Positions 7,996-16,581 of a stretch of DNA of 23,061 nt are shown here, in pieces. Each line of letters opens with the position of its first letter. Positions within the stretch are counted from its first letter, which is position 1. The translations under genes and the position numbers were made by a program. The DNA comes from CBDTYW01 sp965364735 (GTDB lineage Bacteria > Actinomycetota > Nitriliruptoria > Nitriliruptorales > Nitriliruptoraceae), in the NCBI GenBank assembly GCA_965364735.1, contig CBDTYW010000021.1, forward strand, positions 1 to 23,061. The letters are read 5' to 3'. The notes beneath the pieces were generated by a model. That model saw only the letters and a program-made list of their open reading frames with translations. It was not told the DNA's origin and did not search any database.

Positions 7996-8511
7996 ATGAC
8001 CACGTCCCACCGTCTCGCTGCGCTCGTCGCTGCGGTGCTTGTCATGGGTGGGTGCACGACCGGTTCCACGCAGCCGGTCTCGCGGATCGACGGGATCCAG
8101 TTCTCGGGCCAGATCGACGGGCGGCAGGTCGTCGGGTCCGACGGCAACCCGCTCGTGGTCCTCGGGGACTGCGACCCGAACCAAGGCCGTGATCAGGACC
8201 TCTGCGTGATCACGAACACCATCGACGGAACCCAGTTCGCGTTCGTGTTCGAGAACCCCGACCTGCTCGTGCCCGGCACGGCGCACGACGTGAGCGGCGA
8301 CGACTGCGAGGAGCTCGCCTGCGACGGCGTGACGGACCACGCGGTCGTCGACCTCCGCGTCGATGGCGACACCCGCCGGGCGGACTCAGGGCGCGTGACC
8401 GTGCTGGCGTCGCAGGGCAGCCGCGTGGCGCTCGAGTTCCGTCTCTCGTTCCTCGGCGTCTCCCAGATCACGGGACAGCTCGACGTGTCGACGATCCCAG
8501 ACCCGAGCTGA
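7996..8511 (+). CDS. Putative lipoprotein of unknown function
   Basis: The 171-residue product begins MTTSHRLAALVAAVLVMGGC, a signal peptide ending in a lipobox (MGGC), so it should be lipid-anchored. The mature part is about 150 residues, acidic, with four further cysteines (GDCDPNQ, DLCVITN, GDDCEE, ELACDG) that may form two disulfides. No family was recognised. It begins 58 bases after the SRPBCC gene and ends 103 bases before the CWB2 protein gene, all on one strand. No strong ribosome binding site precedes the ATG, but the signal peptide supports this start. Confidence 0.78.
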   Translation: MTTSHRLAALVAAVLVMGGCTTGSTQPVSRIDGIQFSGQIDGRQVVGSDGNPLVVLGDCDPNQGRDQDLCVITNTIDGTQFAFVFENPDLLVPGTAHDVSGDDCEELACDGVTDHAVVDLRVDGDTRRADSGRVTVLASQGSRVALEFRLSFLGVSQITGQLDVSTIPDPS

Positions 8512-8614
8512 CCTGAGCTGACGCGAGCCGGCCGCCGGCGTCCCCGGGCTTGACCCGGCCGACCCGGATCCGACAGGAAGGGTGGGGTGGACGCACCACG
8601 GAAGGCCCCTCCCG

Positions 8615-11600
8615 ATGTCGCACGCTCGAACCGTCACGCCCGCACTCCGGCTCGTGGCCGTCCTTCTCGCCCTGGCGGGGCTCCTCGTCCCGGTGGCGCC
8701 GATCGCTCAGGCGGCCGTCCCCGACGAGGTGCCGTTCCTCGACGTGACCCCACGCCCCGTGGGCGTTGGTCACGGACTGCCGCTCGTGTTGGCGGGCCGA
8801 GCAGCGGACGCGTTCGCCCTCGGTGAGCAGGCCGACGTCGGGCTCGTCGCCCGGGACTCCGGCGCCGACCTGTCCGAGTACATCACGGTCCTGACAGGCG
8901 ACGACGAGGACACCGTGCGCTTCGAGATCTCGACGGCGTTGGCCGTGGGCTTCTACGACGTGGTGACGTCATCGTCGCGTGGCGCCACCCGCGGCGAGCT
9001 GCAGGTCGTGGACCCCGAGATCATCGCGTGGCCCCGTCGTCTGCACACCGTCGACCTCCCGCGACGCATGCTGATCGAGCTCTACGGGCTGCAGGGCGTG
9101 GACGGCGCCGGACAGGTCCGCGTCCACGATGCCGACGGCAGCTTGCTCGACGTCGTCACGAACGTTGCCCGGACCGACCCCGAGTCCGTCAACTACGACC
9201 TGGCGCCGCTCGTCGCGGGCACCTACACCGTCGAGCTCGTCCTCGGCGGACGCACCTTCACGAGCGAGTTCATCGTCGCTCGTCCGAGCGCGACCCTCTT
9301 CCCGGACGCGCTCAGGGCCGGCTACGCCGGTCCCGCGGAGCTCGACGTCGACGTCTCGCACCCGTGGCTCGACGAGGAGTCGACCGTCCGCATCGTCGAC
9401 CGCGACGGGGCGCTGCTCGTCGACGTCACCGAGGGGCTCACCCTGACCAACGCCCACTCCGGCACGTTGGACGTCCCAGCCGGCCTGCCGATCGGTCGCC
9501 ACGTCGTCGAGCTGACCACCGGCTCAGGGGTCCTGCGCGGGCCGGTCACGATCATGGACGCCTACGCATGGAGCCGCCCCGCGCGCTTCGTCGAGGCCTC
9601 CACGCCCCGCGCGCTGAAGATCATCGGCCACGACACCACGTGGGACACCGGGTCGGCCGTGGCCATCGTCCGTCAGCCCGACGGAGCAACCATCGCCGAC
9701 GGCGTCGTCGACGTCGCCGTGACGGACGCCGAGCACCTGACCGTGACCATCGCCGGAGACCTGCTCCCCGGGCGTTACGGGGTGCGGGTCGAGACCGATG
9801 GCCATGTGCGTGTGGCTGCGTTCCTCGTGCTCGCCGACGGCGGCGGTGCGCCTCGTCCGGCAGCCGCCACGGCGAGCTCGGCGGGTGGATCGATCCACGA
9901 GGACTCCGTCACCGGCAGCATCGTCGTCACCATGCCCCGTCGATCCCTCGCTGACCTGGTGCTGCGCAGCGGGGTCGTCTGCGACGGCGCGGTCCCCGTC
10001 CGGGTCGCCGTGCGCTACGCCGGGCGTGATCTCGAGATGACGCCGGTCGGCGGAGCACACGAGGTCCGCATCGAGGCCTCGGAGCTGGAGCAGGCCGGGT
10101 CCGGCTCGCTCGAGCTCGTCGCGGACTGCGGGTCGGGTGAGACCGCGGAGCCCCTCGGGGAGATCGTCTTGTACGACCCCTCGGGCACGATCATCGATGC
10201 CGACACCGACGAGCCCGTCGCCGGCGCCGTCGTCAGCGTGTACGAGGTGCCCGGCTGGGCGCCGCGCACGTCACCTGCGGAGGCCACCGCGGACACCTGC
10301 GAGTCCAACGCGTCCCGTGACGGGGCCGTCTGGTCGCAGCCCGCTCCGACCGAGATCGGCGTCGCCGCGGACGCCGTGTCCGGACGGATCGATCCCGAGC
10401 TCAACCCCCAGACCACCTCCGCGTTCGGCGACTACGGCTGGGACGTCGCCGAAGGCTGCTGGTACGTGACCGTCTCGGCTGCCGGCTACGAGGACCTCGT
10501 CTCGCCCGTCGTCGGCGTGGGCCCACCGCCGGTCGGCGCCGTCACCGACCTCGACCTCGCGCTGACCCCGCTGCGTGACGTCGTCGCTCCGGCGTGGGGC
10601 GACGCCGCGGCCCTCGTGGTCGGCACCGTCACCGACACCACCGCGCATCTCACCTGGCCCGCTGCCACCGACGACCGGGCCGTCCTCGAATACGTCGTCC
10701 GTCGCGACGGTGACGTGCTGGCCGTGCTGACGTCAGCCTCCCGCGAGCATGTCGTCCGTGGCCTCGTCCCCGGCACCACCTTCGAGCTCAGCGTCGAGGC
10801 GCAGGACGCAGCACGCAACGCCGGTCTTCGCCTCGTGGCAGAGGTGACCACGTCGTACGGCGCCGACCAGCGCGCCCAGGAGCCGGGTGTCGCCCGGATC
10901 TCCGGCGCCGGTCGCGCAGAGACCGCCGCGGCGGTGTCTGCGGCGACGTTCGCAGCCGGGGTGCCGGTCGCGTACGTCGCGACCATGGGCGACTTCCCCG
11001 ACGCGCTCGCGGGAGGCCCCGTCGCTGCGCGTGACGGTGGACCCATCCTGCTCGTCCGTCAGACCTCGATCCCCGAGGCCACACGAGCCGAGCTCGAACG
11101 TCTTGCCCCGCGTCGCATCGTCGTGCTCGGAGGGACGGCCGTGGTGGGCGACGGCGTGCTCGCTGAGCTCGCGCCGCTGACCACCGGGGCAGTCGACCGT
11201 CTCGCTGGCGGCAACCGGTACGAGACCGCGGCGGCGATCAGCCGCGACGCCTTCGACCCTGCCGACGTGGACGTCGTGTACGTGGCGACGGGGTCGAGCT
11301 TCCCCGACGCCCTTGCCGGTGGCGTGCTCGCCGCCCGTGACGGGGCGCCGGTCCTGCTCGTCGGGGCCAGCCTTCCGACGGCGACGCGCGACGAGATCTT
11401 CCGGCTGGACCCCGAGCGCATCGTGATCCTCGGTGGCCCCGCGGCCGTGTCGTCGACCATCGAGGCCTTCTTGCGGGCCTACGCCCCGACGGTCGACCGG
11501 ATCTCCGGCAGCGATCGCTACGCGACGGCCGCCGCGGTGGTCGCGCAGGTCGAAACGGCCGGAGCGGTCTACCTCGCAACGGGACGGAACTTCCCGGACG

Positions 11601-11785
11601 CGCTGGCAGGAGTGCCCGTCGCGGCGACCGTCGACGGCGTCATCCTGCTCGTCGGCAACAGCCTGACGGTCGCCACCGAGGTCCAGATCGAGCGGCTCGC
11701 ACCACAGCGCCTCCGGGTGCTCGGCGGCGTCGGCGTGGTCAGCGACCTGGCACGCGATCAGGCCGCGAGACACCTGAGCGACTGA
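8615..11785 (+). CDS. Large secreted surface protein with three C-terminal cell-wall-binding repeat 2 domains
   Basis: The 1056-residue product has a signal peptide (LRLVAVLLALAGLLVPVAP, cleavage near IAQA at residue 31). Residues about 40-420 look like tandem beta-sandwich (Ig-like) units, each with strands such as RIVDRDGALLVDV and a xxGRHVVELTTG edge. About 515-640 resembles a carboxypeptidase-regulatory-like fold (DADTDEPVAGAVVSVYEVPG). About 680-755 is a fibronectin-III unit (AHLTWPAATDD). From about 760 to the end are three CWB2 repeats (RISGxxRxxTAAAxS, FPDALAG, ILLV, VLGG), the domains that bind secondary wall polymers in Clostridium difficile surface proteins. It is therefore expected to sit non-covalently on the wall. 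ATG 8615 has GGAAGG at 8600-8605; a GTG at 8582 is in frame but less plausible. Function unknown; adhesin or S-layer-like role is inference. Confidence 0.9.
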   Translation: MSHARTVTPALRLVAVLLALAGLLVPVAPIAQAAVPDEVPFLDVTPRPVGVGHGLPLVLAGRAADAFALGEQADVGLVARDSGADLSEYITVLTGDDEDTVRFEISTALAVGFYDVVTSSSRGATRGELQVVDPEIIAWPRRLHTVDLPRRMLIELYGLQGVDGAGQVRVHDADGSLLDVVTNVARTDPESVNYDLAPLVAGTYTVELVLGGRTFTSEFIVARPSATLFPDALRAGYAGPAELDVDVSHPWLDEESTVRIVDRDGALLVDVTEGLTLTNAHSGTLDVPAGLPIGRHVVELTTGSGVLRGPVTIMDAYAWSRPARFVEASTPRALKIIGHDTTWDTGSAVAIVRQPDGATIADGVVDVAVTDAEHLTVTIAGDLLPGRYGVRVETDGHVRVAAFLVLADGGGAPRPAAATASSAGGSIHEDSVTGSIVVTMPRRSLADLVLRSGVVCDGAVPVRVAVRYAGRDLEMTPVGGAHEVRIEASELEQAGSGSLELVADCGSGETAEPLGEIVLYDPSGTIIDADTDEPVAGAVVSVYEVPGWAPRTSPAEATADTCESNASRDGAVWSQPAPTEIGVAADAVSGRIDPELNPQTTSAFGDYGWDVAEGCWYVTVSAAGYEDLVSPVVGVGPPPVGAVTDLDLALTPLRDVVAPAWGDAAALVVGTVTDTTAHLTWPAATDDRAVLEYVVRRDGDVLAVLTSASREHVVRGLVPGTTFELSVEAQDAARNAGLRLVAEVTTSYGADQRAQEPGVARISGAGRAETAAAVSAATFAAGVPVAYVATMGDFPDALAGGPVAARDGGPILLVRQTSIPEATRAELERLAPRRIVVLGGTAVVGDGVLAELAPLTTGAVDRLAGGNRYETAAAISRDAFDPADVDVVYVATGSSFPDALAGGVLAARDGAPVLLVGASLPTATRDEIFRLDPERIVILGGPAAVSSTIEAFLRAYAPTVDRISGSDRYATAAAVVAQVETAGAVYLATGRNFPDALAGVPVAATVDGVILLVGNSLTVATEVQIERLAPQRLRVLGGVGVVSDLARDQAARHLSD

Positions 11786-11803
11786 CGTCGCCCCACGTCG
11801 GGC

Positions 11804-12283
11804 TCACTCCTCTGCGCCCGCCGGGGGCGTGACGATGCCTCGGATCCGATCGCGGAGCCGGCGCCCGGCACCAGCCCCGTCGGGCGGGCGGACGGCGAGA
11901 CCGTCACCCGCGAACGGGTCGTCCACGGCTCGGTCTCCCGGGGGCGACATCGCGACCATGACGATGAGCGGGTCCACGCCGCGGTTGTCGATGCCGTGCA
12001 CGACGCCGGCCGGGACCAGGAGCGCTCCGAGCGGGTCGAGACCGACCTCGCCATCGTCGGTCACGAACCACGAGCGTCCACCCACGACCGTGTAGGCCAG
12101 ATCCGCGTCGGGGTCGTGCAGCACGCCCGTGGACTGCTGCGGCTGGATGCACCACAGGTCGATGCCGATCCGTGCGGTCCCGAAGACCCGGATCTGGGTC
12201 GCCGCCTCGTCGCGGAACTGGACCCAGTCACGCAGGTCCACGGGAACCACGGACGTCGGTGGGGGCGTGGCTTCGTCGGTCAT
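11804..12283 (-). CDS. Cupin-domain protein
   Basis: This 159-residue protein has a single cupin barrel. Cupin motif 1 is degenerate: GVLHDPDADLAYTVVGG keeps one His and a Tyr where the usual HxH and Glu would be. Motif 2 is recognisable as GALLVPAGVVHGIDN with its His retained. The reduced set of metal ligands means an enzymatic role is uncertain; it may be a binding or sensing cupin. The ATG at 12283 has GGAGACC some eight bases upstream. It is convergent with the CWB2 gene (18-base gap) and divergent from pepA; the 140-base interval between cupin and pepA should contain both promoters, but no convincing pair of boxes was found. Confidence 0.78.
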   Translation of the reverse strand: MTDEATPPPTSVVPVDLRDWVQFRDEAATQIRVFGTARIGIDLWCIQPQQSTGVLHDPDADLAYTVVGGRSWFVTDDGEVGLDPLGALLVPAGVVHGIDNRGVDPLIVMVAMSPPGDRAVDDPFAGDGLAVRPPDGAGAGRRLRDRIRGIVTPPAGAEE

Positions 12284-12423
12284 CCGTCCGGTCTCCGCTC
12301 ATCGGTCGGGGCCCGTCACGGTAGGCCGCGCGTCGCTCGCGCCCGCAACCTAGGCTCACGTGATCGCGCCGACCCGTTTCGGCGGACCCGTCTTCTGTTC
12401 CTTCCGCTTCACGGAGTTCAACC

Positions 12424-13914
12424 TTGTTCAGCTTCACCACCTCCAAGGGCTCGCTCACCAACGCCACCGCCGAGCTGATCGTCGTCGGTGCCACGGGCGG
12501 TGCTGACTCCACCTACCTGGACGCCGGCGGTGAGGAGCTCGAGAGCGCCGGTGCCGGCCTGCTCGCGGCGCTCGAGTCGGTCGGCTTCGAGGCCAAGGCC
12601 GGCAACACGGCACGCGTTCCGCTCGGTGACGCCGCCAAGGCCAGCTCTGTCCTCGTCATCGGGCTCGGCGACGCGCCGACGCTCGACGGGCTCCGCAAGG
12701 CTGCCGCGATCGCCGTCCGCTCGGCGGGCACGGCCAAGTCGATGGCGACCTCGCTCGCGATCTCCGGCGGGGAGGCCACGGATGTCGCAGCCGGCGCCCA
12801 GGCCGTCGTCGAAGGCGCGATCCTCGGCGCCTACGACTTCACGGACTTCAAGTCCAAGCCCGAGGCGAAGCCGCTGAAGAAGATCGCCCTGCACAACGCC
12901 GGGCTCGGCAAGCCGCAGGACCTCAAGACCGGCGTCACCATCGGTCAGGCAACCGGCTCGGCGCAGGCGCTCGCCCGCGACCTCGTCAACACGCCTCCCG
13001 GTGACAAGCGCCCGCCGGCCCTCGCGGACCGCGCCCGCGAGACGGTCAAGGGCACCGGCATCAAGGTCAAGATCCTCAACGACGACCAGCTGAAGAAGGG
13101 TGGCTACGGCGGCCTCGTCGGCGTCGGCCAGGGCTCGTCCGAAGGACCGCGCCTCGTCCAGCTGACCTATGCGCCCGCCGGCGCCAAGAAGCACGTCGCG
13201 CTCGTCGGCAAGGGCATCACCTTCGACACCGGCGGCATCTCCATCAAGCCGTCGAGCAGCATGCTCACGATGAAGATGGACATGGGCGGAGCCGCGTGCG
13301 TCCTCGCCGCGATCACGGCCGTCGCCGAGCTCAAGCTCAAGGTCAAGGTCACCGCGATCATGGCGCTGGCGGAGAACATGCCGTCAGGGACCGCGCAGCG
13401 TCCGTCCGACGTGATCACCATCCTCGGCGGCACCACCGTCGAGGTCCTCAACACCGACGCCGAGGGCCGCCTGGTCCTCGCCGACGCGCTCGTCCACGCC
13501 TCGAAGCTGAAGCCGGACGTGATCGTCGACCTGGCCACCCTGACCGGTGCCGTCATCGTCGCGCTCGGACCGAAGATCGGCGCCGTGATCAGCAACGACG
13601 AGGAGCTCGCTGGCCAGATCCTGGCGGCCGGCACGCGCGTCTCGGAGCCGTTCGCCGAGCTGCCGCTCTCGAAGGACCTGTACGCCGACGACATGAAGTC
13701 CGACACCGCGGACATCAAGAACGCCTACATGGGCGAGGGCGCCGGGACCATCAAGGCCGGCCTCTTCCTTGAGCACTTCGTGGGCGAAGGCATCCCGTGG
13801 GCGCACCTCGACATCGCAGGCATCGCGTGGACGACCACAGACGACGGCTACGCGTCGAAGGGCGCGACCGGCGCCCCGGTGCGCACGCTCATCGACTGGC
13901 TCAGCAGCCTCTGA
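12424..13914 (+). CDS. pepA: Leucyl aminopeptidase, M17 family
   Basis: This 496-residue cytosolic enzyme removes N-terminal residues from peptides using two metal ions. All catalytic and metal-binding residues are present with the exact spacing of bovine lens leucine aminopeptidase: K263 and D268 in GKGITFDTGG, D286 in MKMDMGG, and D345, E347 and R349 in the signature NTDAEGRL. The N-terminal domain (about 1-165) is the typical divergent macro-like M17 domain. The start is TTG at 12424, chosen because GGAG at 12413-12416 is seven bases upstream and the frame opens MFSFTTSKG as expected; no ATG or GTG fits better. The gene ends directly before a strong inverted repeat, so it is probably monocistronic. 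Codon use is ordinary for the window, with more Lys than its neighbours, as often seen in abundant proteins. Confidence 0.95.
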   Translation: MFSFTTSKGSLTNATAELIVVGATGGADSTYLDAGGEELESAGAGLLAALESVGFEAKAGNTARVPLGDAAKASSVLVIGLGDAPTLDGLRKAAAIAVRSAGTAKSMATSLAISGGEATDVAAGAQAVVEGAILGAYDFTDFKSKPEAKPLKKIALHNAGLGKPQDLKTGVTIGQATGSAQALARDLVNTPPGDKRPPALADRARETVKGTGIKVKILNDDQLKKGGYGGLVGVGQGSSEGPRLVQLTYAPAGAKKHVALVGKGITFDTGGISIKPSSSMLTMKMDMGGAACVLAAITAVAELKLKVKVTAIMALAENMPSGTAQRPSDVITILGGTTVEVLNTDAEGRLVLADALVHASKLKPDVIVDLATLTGAVIVALGPKIGAVISNDEELAGQILAAGTRVSEPFAELPLSKDLYADDMKSDTADIKNAYMGEGAGTIKAGLFLEHFVGEGIPWAHLDIAGIAWTTTDDGYASKGATGAPVRTLIDWLSSL

Positions 13915-13922
13915 TCGACTCC

Positions 13923-13952
13923 ACCGCGACCCGCCGCCCGGCGGGTCGCGGT
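13923..13952 (+). terminator. Strong hairpin terminator downstream of pepA
   Basis: A 14-bp perfect stem (ACCGCGACCCGCCG paired with CGGCGGGTCGCGGT) is separated by only two bases, giving a tight GC-rich hairpin that starts nine bases after the pepA stop codon. There is no long T tract, as is common for high-GC actinobacterial terminators. Confidence 0.75.
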
Positions 13953-14006
13953 CGTCGCTGCCCCGGAGCCTGACGTGCGCATCGCTCGCCTTTGCACCCC
14001 GCTGAC

Positions 14007-15119
14007 GTGACGGGACGCGCAGCTCGCCTCCGGGTGCTCATCGGGGTGGCGCTGGCCACGTTCGCGATGGGGCTGGGCCCTGCGTCGGAAGTGCTCGCGC
14101 ACCCCGTCGCAGGCGGACCGGCGACGGCCGCGTTCCTCGACGGGATCGTGCCGCCGATCGACGGGGTGACCGTCGAGATGCTGAACTCGGCCGGGCCGAT
14201 GGTGATCCTGACGAACCTGAGCGACGACCCGGTCGAGCTGATCGACGGGGCCGGCGAGGTCTGGCTGCGGGTCGGCCCCGACGTCACGACCGCGAACGTC
14301 ACGTCCGAGCGCTGGGCGGCCACGACGGCGCCGTTCGGGTTCCGGACCGTGGAGGTCGGCCGACCGCTCTGGCAGGAGATCACCCTGGGTCCGGCGTTCT
14401 CCTGGTACTCGACCGAGGCGCGCACTCAGCTCACCGAAGCCGAGGCCTCGACGCTTGACGGCGTGCCGTTCAGCATCCCGATCCGACATGCCGGGGTCGA
14501 CGCTGCCATCACCGGGCGTCTGCTGCCCGTCGAGGCGGTCGGCAACTACAAGGTCGACCTCGACGACACGGACCAGTTCGGGGCGAAGGGCCAGATCTCC
14601 GATGACCTGCTGCTCTCGGTCGTCGCGGGGCGTGGCCTACATCTGCGCTCGACCGGCGATCACGACCTGCTCGTCCGCGGGGAGTTCGGTGAGCCGTTCG
14701 TACGGATCACGCCCGAGGGGGCGTCCGTGAACGTCCGAAGCCCCGCATGGCTCGCGCACGTCCGCCTCGACCCGAGCTCGCCCTGGCCCATCAAGGTCGT
14801 GGACCCGGACGCCGAGCCCGAGTGGCGCGAGATCTTCTCGAACACCTACTGGACCTGGTGGGACCCGCGGCTCCTGCCGCGTCCGCGGCAGGACTCCGAG
14901 GGCGGCCCTGAGGGATCGCGTGGCTGGGAGGTTCCGATCGAGGTCGACGGCGAGACGCACCTCGCCACGGGCACCACGACGTGGGTGCCGATCGCCCCGC
15001 GTGACCTCCCGCCGGACGGGCCGAACCGCACGCTGCTGATCGTCGGGTTCGGGCTCGGGGCGGTGGCGCTGGGCCGCATCGCCGTCGCCCGGACGGTGGC
15101 GTCACGACGCCGCAGTTAG
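14007..15119 (+). CDS. Exported protein with C-terminal membrane anchor, function unknown
   Basis: The product (about 370 residues) begins with a signal peptide (VTGRAARLRVLIGVALATFAM, cleavage near EVLA|HP) and ends with one hydrophobic segment (TLLIVGFGLGAVALGRIAV) followed by ASRRRS, so the roughly 320-residue body should be extracytoplasmic with a short cytoplasmic tail. Repeated aromatic features such as TYWTWWDPRLLPRPRQ occur near residue 280. No family was recognised; strands in the early part (VEMLNSAGPMVILTNLSDDPVEL) suggest beta-rich domains. GTG 14007 is chosen from signal-peptide shape; TTG 13992 is in the same frame. Neither has a clear ribosome binding site. It is separated from pepA by the terminator and followed by the sulfotransferase gene 31 bases later. 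Confidence 0.78.
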   Translation: MTGRAARLRVLIGVALATFAMGLGPASEVLAHPVAGGPATAAFLDGIVPPIDGVTVEMLNSAGPMVILTNLSDDPVELIDGAGEVWLRVGPDVTTANVTSERWAATTAPFGFRTVEVGRPLWQEITLGPAFSWYSTEARTQLTEAEASTLDGVPFSIPIRHAGVDAAITGRLLPVEAVGNYKVDLDDTDQFGAKGQISDDLLLSVVAGRGLHLRSTGDHDLLVRGEFGEPFVRITPEGASVNVRSPAWLAHVRLDPSSPWPIKVVDPDAEPEWREIFSNTYWTWWDPRLLPRPRQDSEGGPEGSRGWEVPIEVDGETHLATGTTTWVPIAPRDLPPDGPNRTLLIVGFGLGAVALGRIAVARTVASRRRS

Positions 15120-15150
15120 CATCGGCGGAAGCCTCGACGGGAGCCTGCAC

Positions 15151-16377
15151 GTGACCACGATGGAGCGCACGACCCCCGGTCCGATCCGTGCGATCAACCG
15201 CGTCGGGGCGTTCGCGGCACGGCTCGGTCTGGAGCAGTCGCTGGACCCCGACGTCCTGCTCTCCGCGGCGGAGAAGTCGACGGGCCTCGTCGACTGGGGG
15301 CCCGCGACGTTCCGCGAGGGCCTCGACCGGCTGCTCGCCGCGCTGGACGGCGAAGCCAACCTCACGACCATCGGCCGCGTGGCTGCGCGTACCCGCGTTC
15401 AGGGCCTGCTCGAGGTCCGGCTGCGGCTGCTCGACCACCGTCGTCGGAACGCGTTCGTCGCAGAGCAGCAGATCACCCGGCCGATCTTCGTCCTCGGTCT
15501 CCCGCGCACGGGAACCACGGTGCTCTACGGCCTCCTCGCCGCGAACCCCGCGATGCGCTCGCCGGACTCGTGGGAGGTCGCCCGCCCGTTTCCTCCCGCG
15601 TCGCGGTTCACCCGCACGACGGACCCGCGGGTTGCGCAGACCGAGAAGGAGTTCCAGCAGTTCTTCAAGATCGCGCCCGGCGTCGACGCGATCCACCCGC
15701 TCGGGGCGTTGCTGCCGCAGGAGTGCATGGCGTTGCAGGCGCCGGAGTTCGCCTCCTACGAGTTCCCGACGACGTTCCCGATCCCGTCGTACTTCGACTG
15801 GCTGAAGACGCAGTCACTCCACGAGGCCTACGCGTTCCAGAAGCTGTTCCTCCAGCACATGCAGTCCGGCTACGCGGGCGATCACTGGATCCTCAAGACC
15901 CCCGCGCACCTGATGTGGCTCGAGACGCTGCTCGACGTCTTCCCCGACGTGCTCCTCGTGCACACCCACCGCGACCCGACCACCGTCATGGCCAGCGTCT
16001 CATCGCTGATGTATGCGCTGCGATCGTCGGTGGCGGACGGCGTCGACCCGCACGAGGTCGGCCGCGACCAGCTCGACGCCTGGACGTGGGGCCTCGAGCG
16101 CACCATGCAGACCCGCGCCGCGCTCCCTTCGGACCGCGTCGTCGACGTGATGTTCACCGACACCCTGAACGACCCTGTCGGCACGGTGCGGAAGGTCTAC
16201 GAGCACTTCGACATCGAGGTGACGCCGGTGGTGGAGCAGGGCGTCCGCGACTACCTCGCCGCCAACCCCCGCGACAAGCACGGCACCCACACCTACGACC
16301 TCGCCGACTTCGGCATCGATCCCGACGAGGCCAACGAACGCTTCGCCATCTACCGCGCCCACTTCAACCTCGCCTGA
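15151..16377 (+). CDS. Sulfotransferase family protein
   Basis: The 408-residue protein belongs to the PAPS-dependent sulfotransferase superfamily (Sulfotransfer_3 type). The 5'-phosphosulfate loop is IFVLGLPRTGTTVLYGLLAANP at about residues 111-132, with the P-loop-like PRTGTT. The 3'-phosphate-binding motif is HTHRDPTTVMASVSSL at about 271-286, containing the conserved RDP and Ser. An N-terminal helical region of about 100 residues precedes the core, as in many actinobacterial homologues. The acceptor substrate (lipid, glycan or small molecule) is unknown. The GTG start at 15151 is preceded by GGGAG. The gene may be cotranscribed with the anchored protein upstream (31-base gap), and is convergent with the dehydrogenase gene; a C-rich tract and two palindromic repeats lie just behind its stop. 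Confidence 0.88.
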   Translation: MTTMERTTPGPIRAINRVGAFAARLGLEQSLDPDVLLSAAEKSTGLVDWGPATFREGLDRLLAALDGEANLTTIGRVAARTRVQGLLEVRLRLLDHRRRNAFVAEQQITRPIFVLGLPRTGTTVLYGLLAANPAMRSPDSWEVARPFPPASRFTRTTDPRVAQTEKEFQQFFKIAPGVDAIHPLGALLPQECMALQAPEFASYEFPTTFPIPSYFDWLKTQSLHEAYAFQKLFLQHMQSGYAGDHWILKTPAHLMWLETLLDVFPDVLLVHTHRDPTTVMASVSSLMYALRSSVADGVDPHEVGRDQLDAWTWGLERTMQTRAALPSDRVVDVMFTDTLNDPVGTVRKVYEHFDIEVTPVVEQGVRDYLAANPRDKHGTHTYDLADFGIDPDEANERFAIYRAHFNLA

Positions 16378-16378
16378 T

Positions 16379-16454
16379 CCCCCCGGAAACCCCACGACCC
16401 CCGCCCCCACGACCCCGTCCCCCCAGCCCTCCGGGACCCCCGATCCCCCAACCC
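16379..16454. other. C-rich, low-complexity tract between convergent genes
   Basis: This 76-base stretch after the sulfotransferase stop is about two-thirds C (50 of 76 bases) with ten C-runs of three or more. As plus-strand RNA it is C-rich and G-poor, like a Rho-utilisation site; as minus-strand RNA or DNA its G-runs could form G-quadruplexes. No gene is seen in it. Confidence 0.6.
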
Positions 16455-16456
16455 GT

Positions 16457-16501
16457 CGAGCGATGGATTTCTCTGCGTGGTGCAGGTTTCGGCATCGCTC
16501 G
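16457..16501 (+). repeat. 45-bp palindromic (REP-like) repeat, copy 1
   Basis: It begins CGAGCGATG and ends CATCGCTCG, 9-bp perfect inverted ends. Inside is a second inverted pair (TCTGC and GCAGG, one G-T wobble) around the loop GTGGT. The element would fold as an outer stem, an internal loop and an inner stem. It lies in sense orientation behind the sulfotransferase gene and 17 bases from copy 2. Confidence 0.9.
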
Positions 16502-16518
16502 GCGCCCAGCCGTTCTGC

Positions 16519-16563
16519 CGAGCGATGGATGTCCCCGCGTGGTGCAGGTTTCGACATCGCTCG
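16519..16563 (+). repeat. 45-bp palindromic (REP-like) repeat, copy 2
   Basis: Same orientation, length and 9-bp inverted ends as copy 1. It differs from the consensus at a few internal bases (GATGTC for GATTTC, CCCGC for CCTGC), so the outer stem is intact while the inner stem has one mismatch. The dehydrogenase stop codon follows 18 bases later on the opposite strand. Confidence 0.9.
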
Positions 16564-16581
16564 CGGGGTGTGGGGTGGAGG

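Noticed and set aside
8545..8570. Terminator between the lipoprotein and CWB2 genes
   Set aside because: The only inverted pair is five bases (CCGGG/CCCGG), too weak to call in DNA of this GC content.
10733..11773. Long minus-strand open frame opposite the CWB2 domains
   Set aside because: The plus strand clearly encodes three CWB2 repeats; the antisense product is low-complexity and charged.
13978..13989. A partial repeat arm (CATCGCTCG) after pepA
   Set aside because: Only one 9-base arm is present, with no partner arm or internal sequence; chance match.
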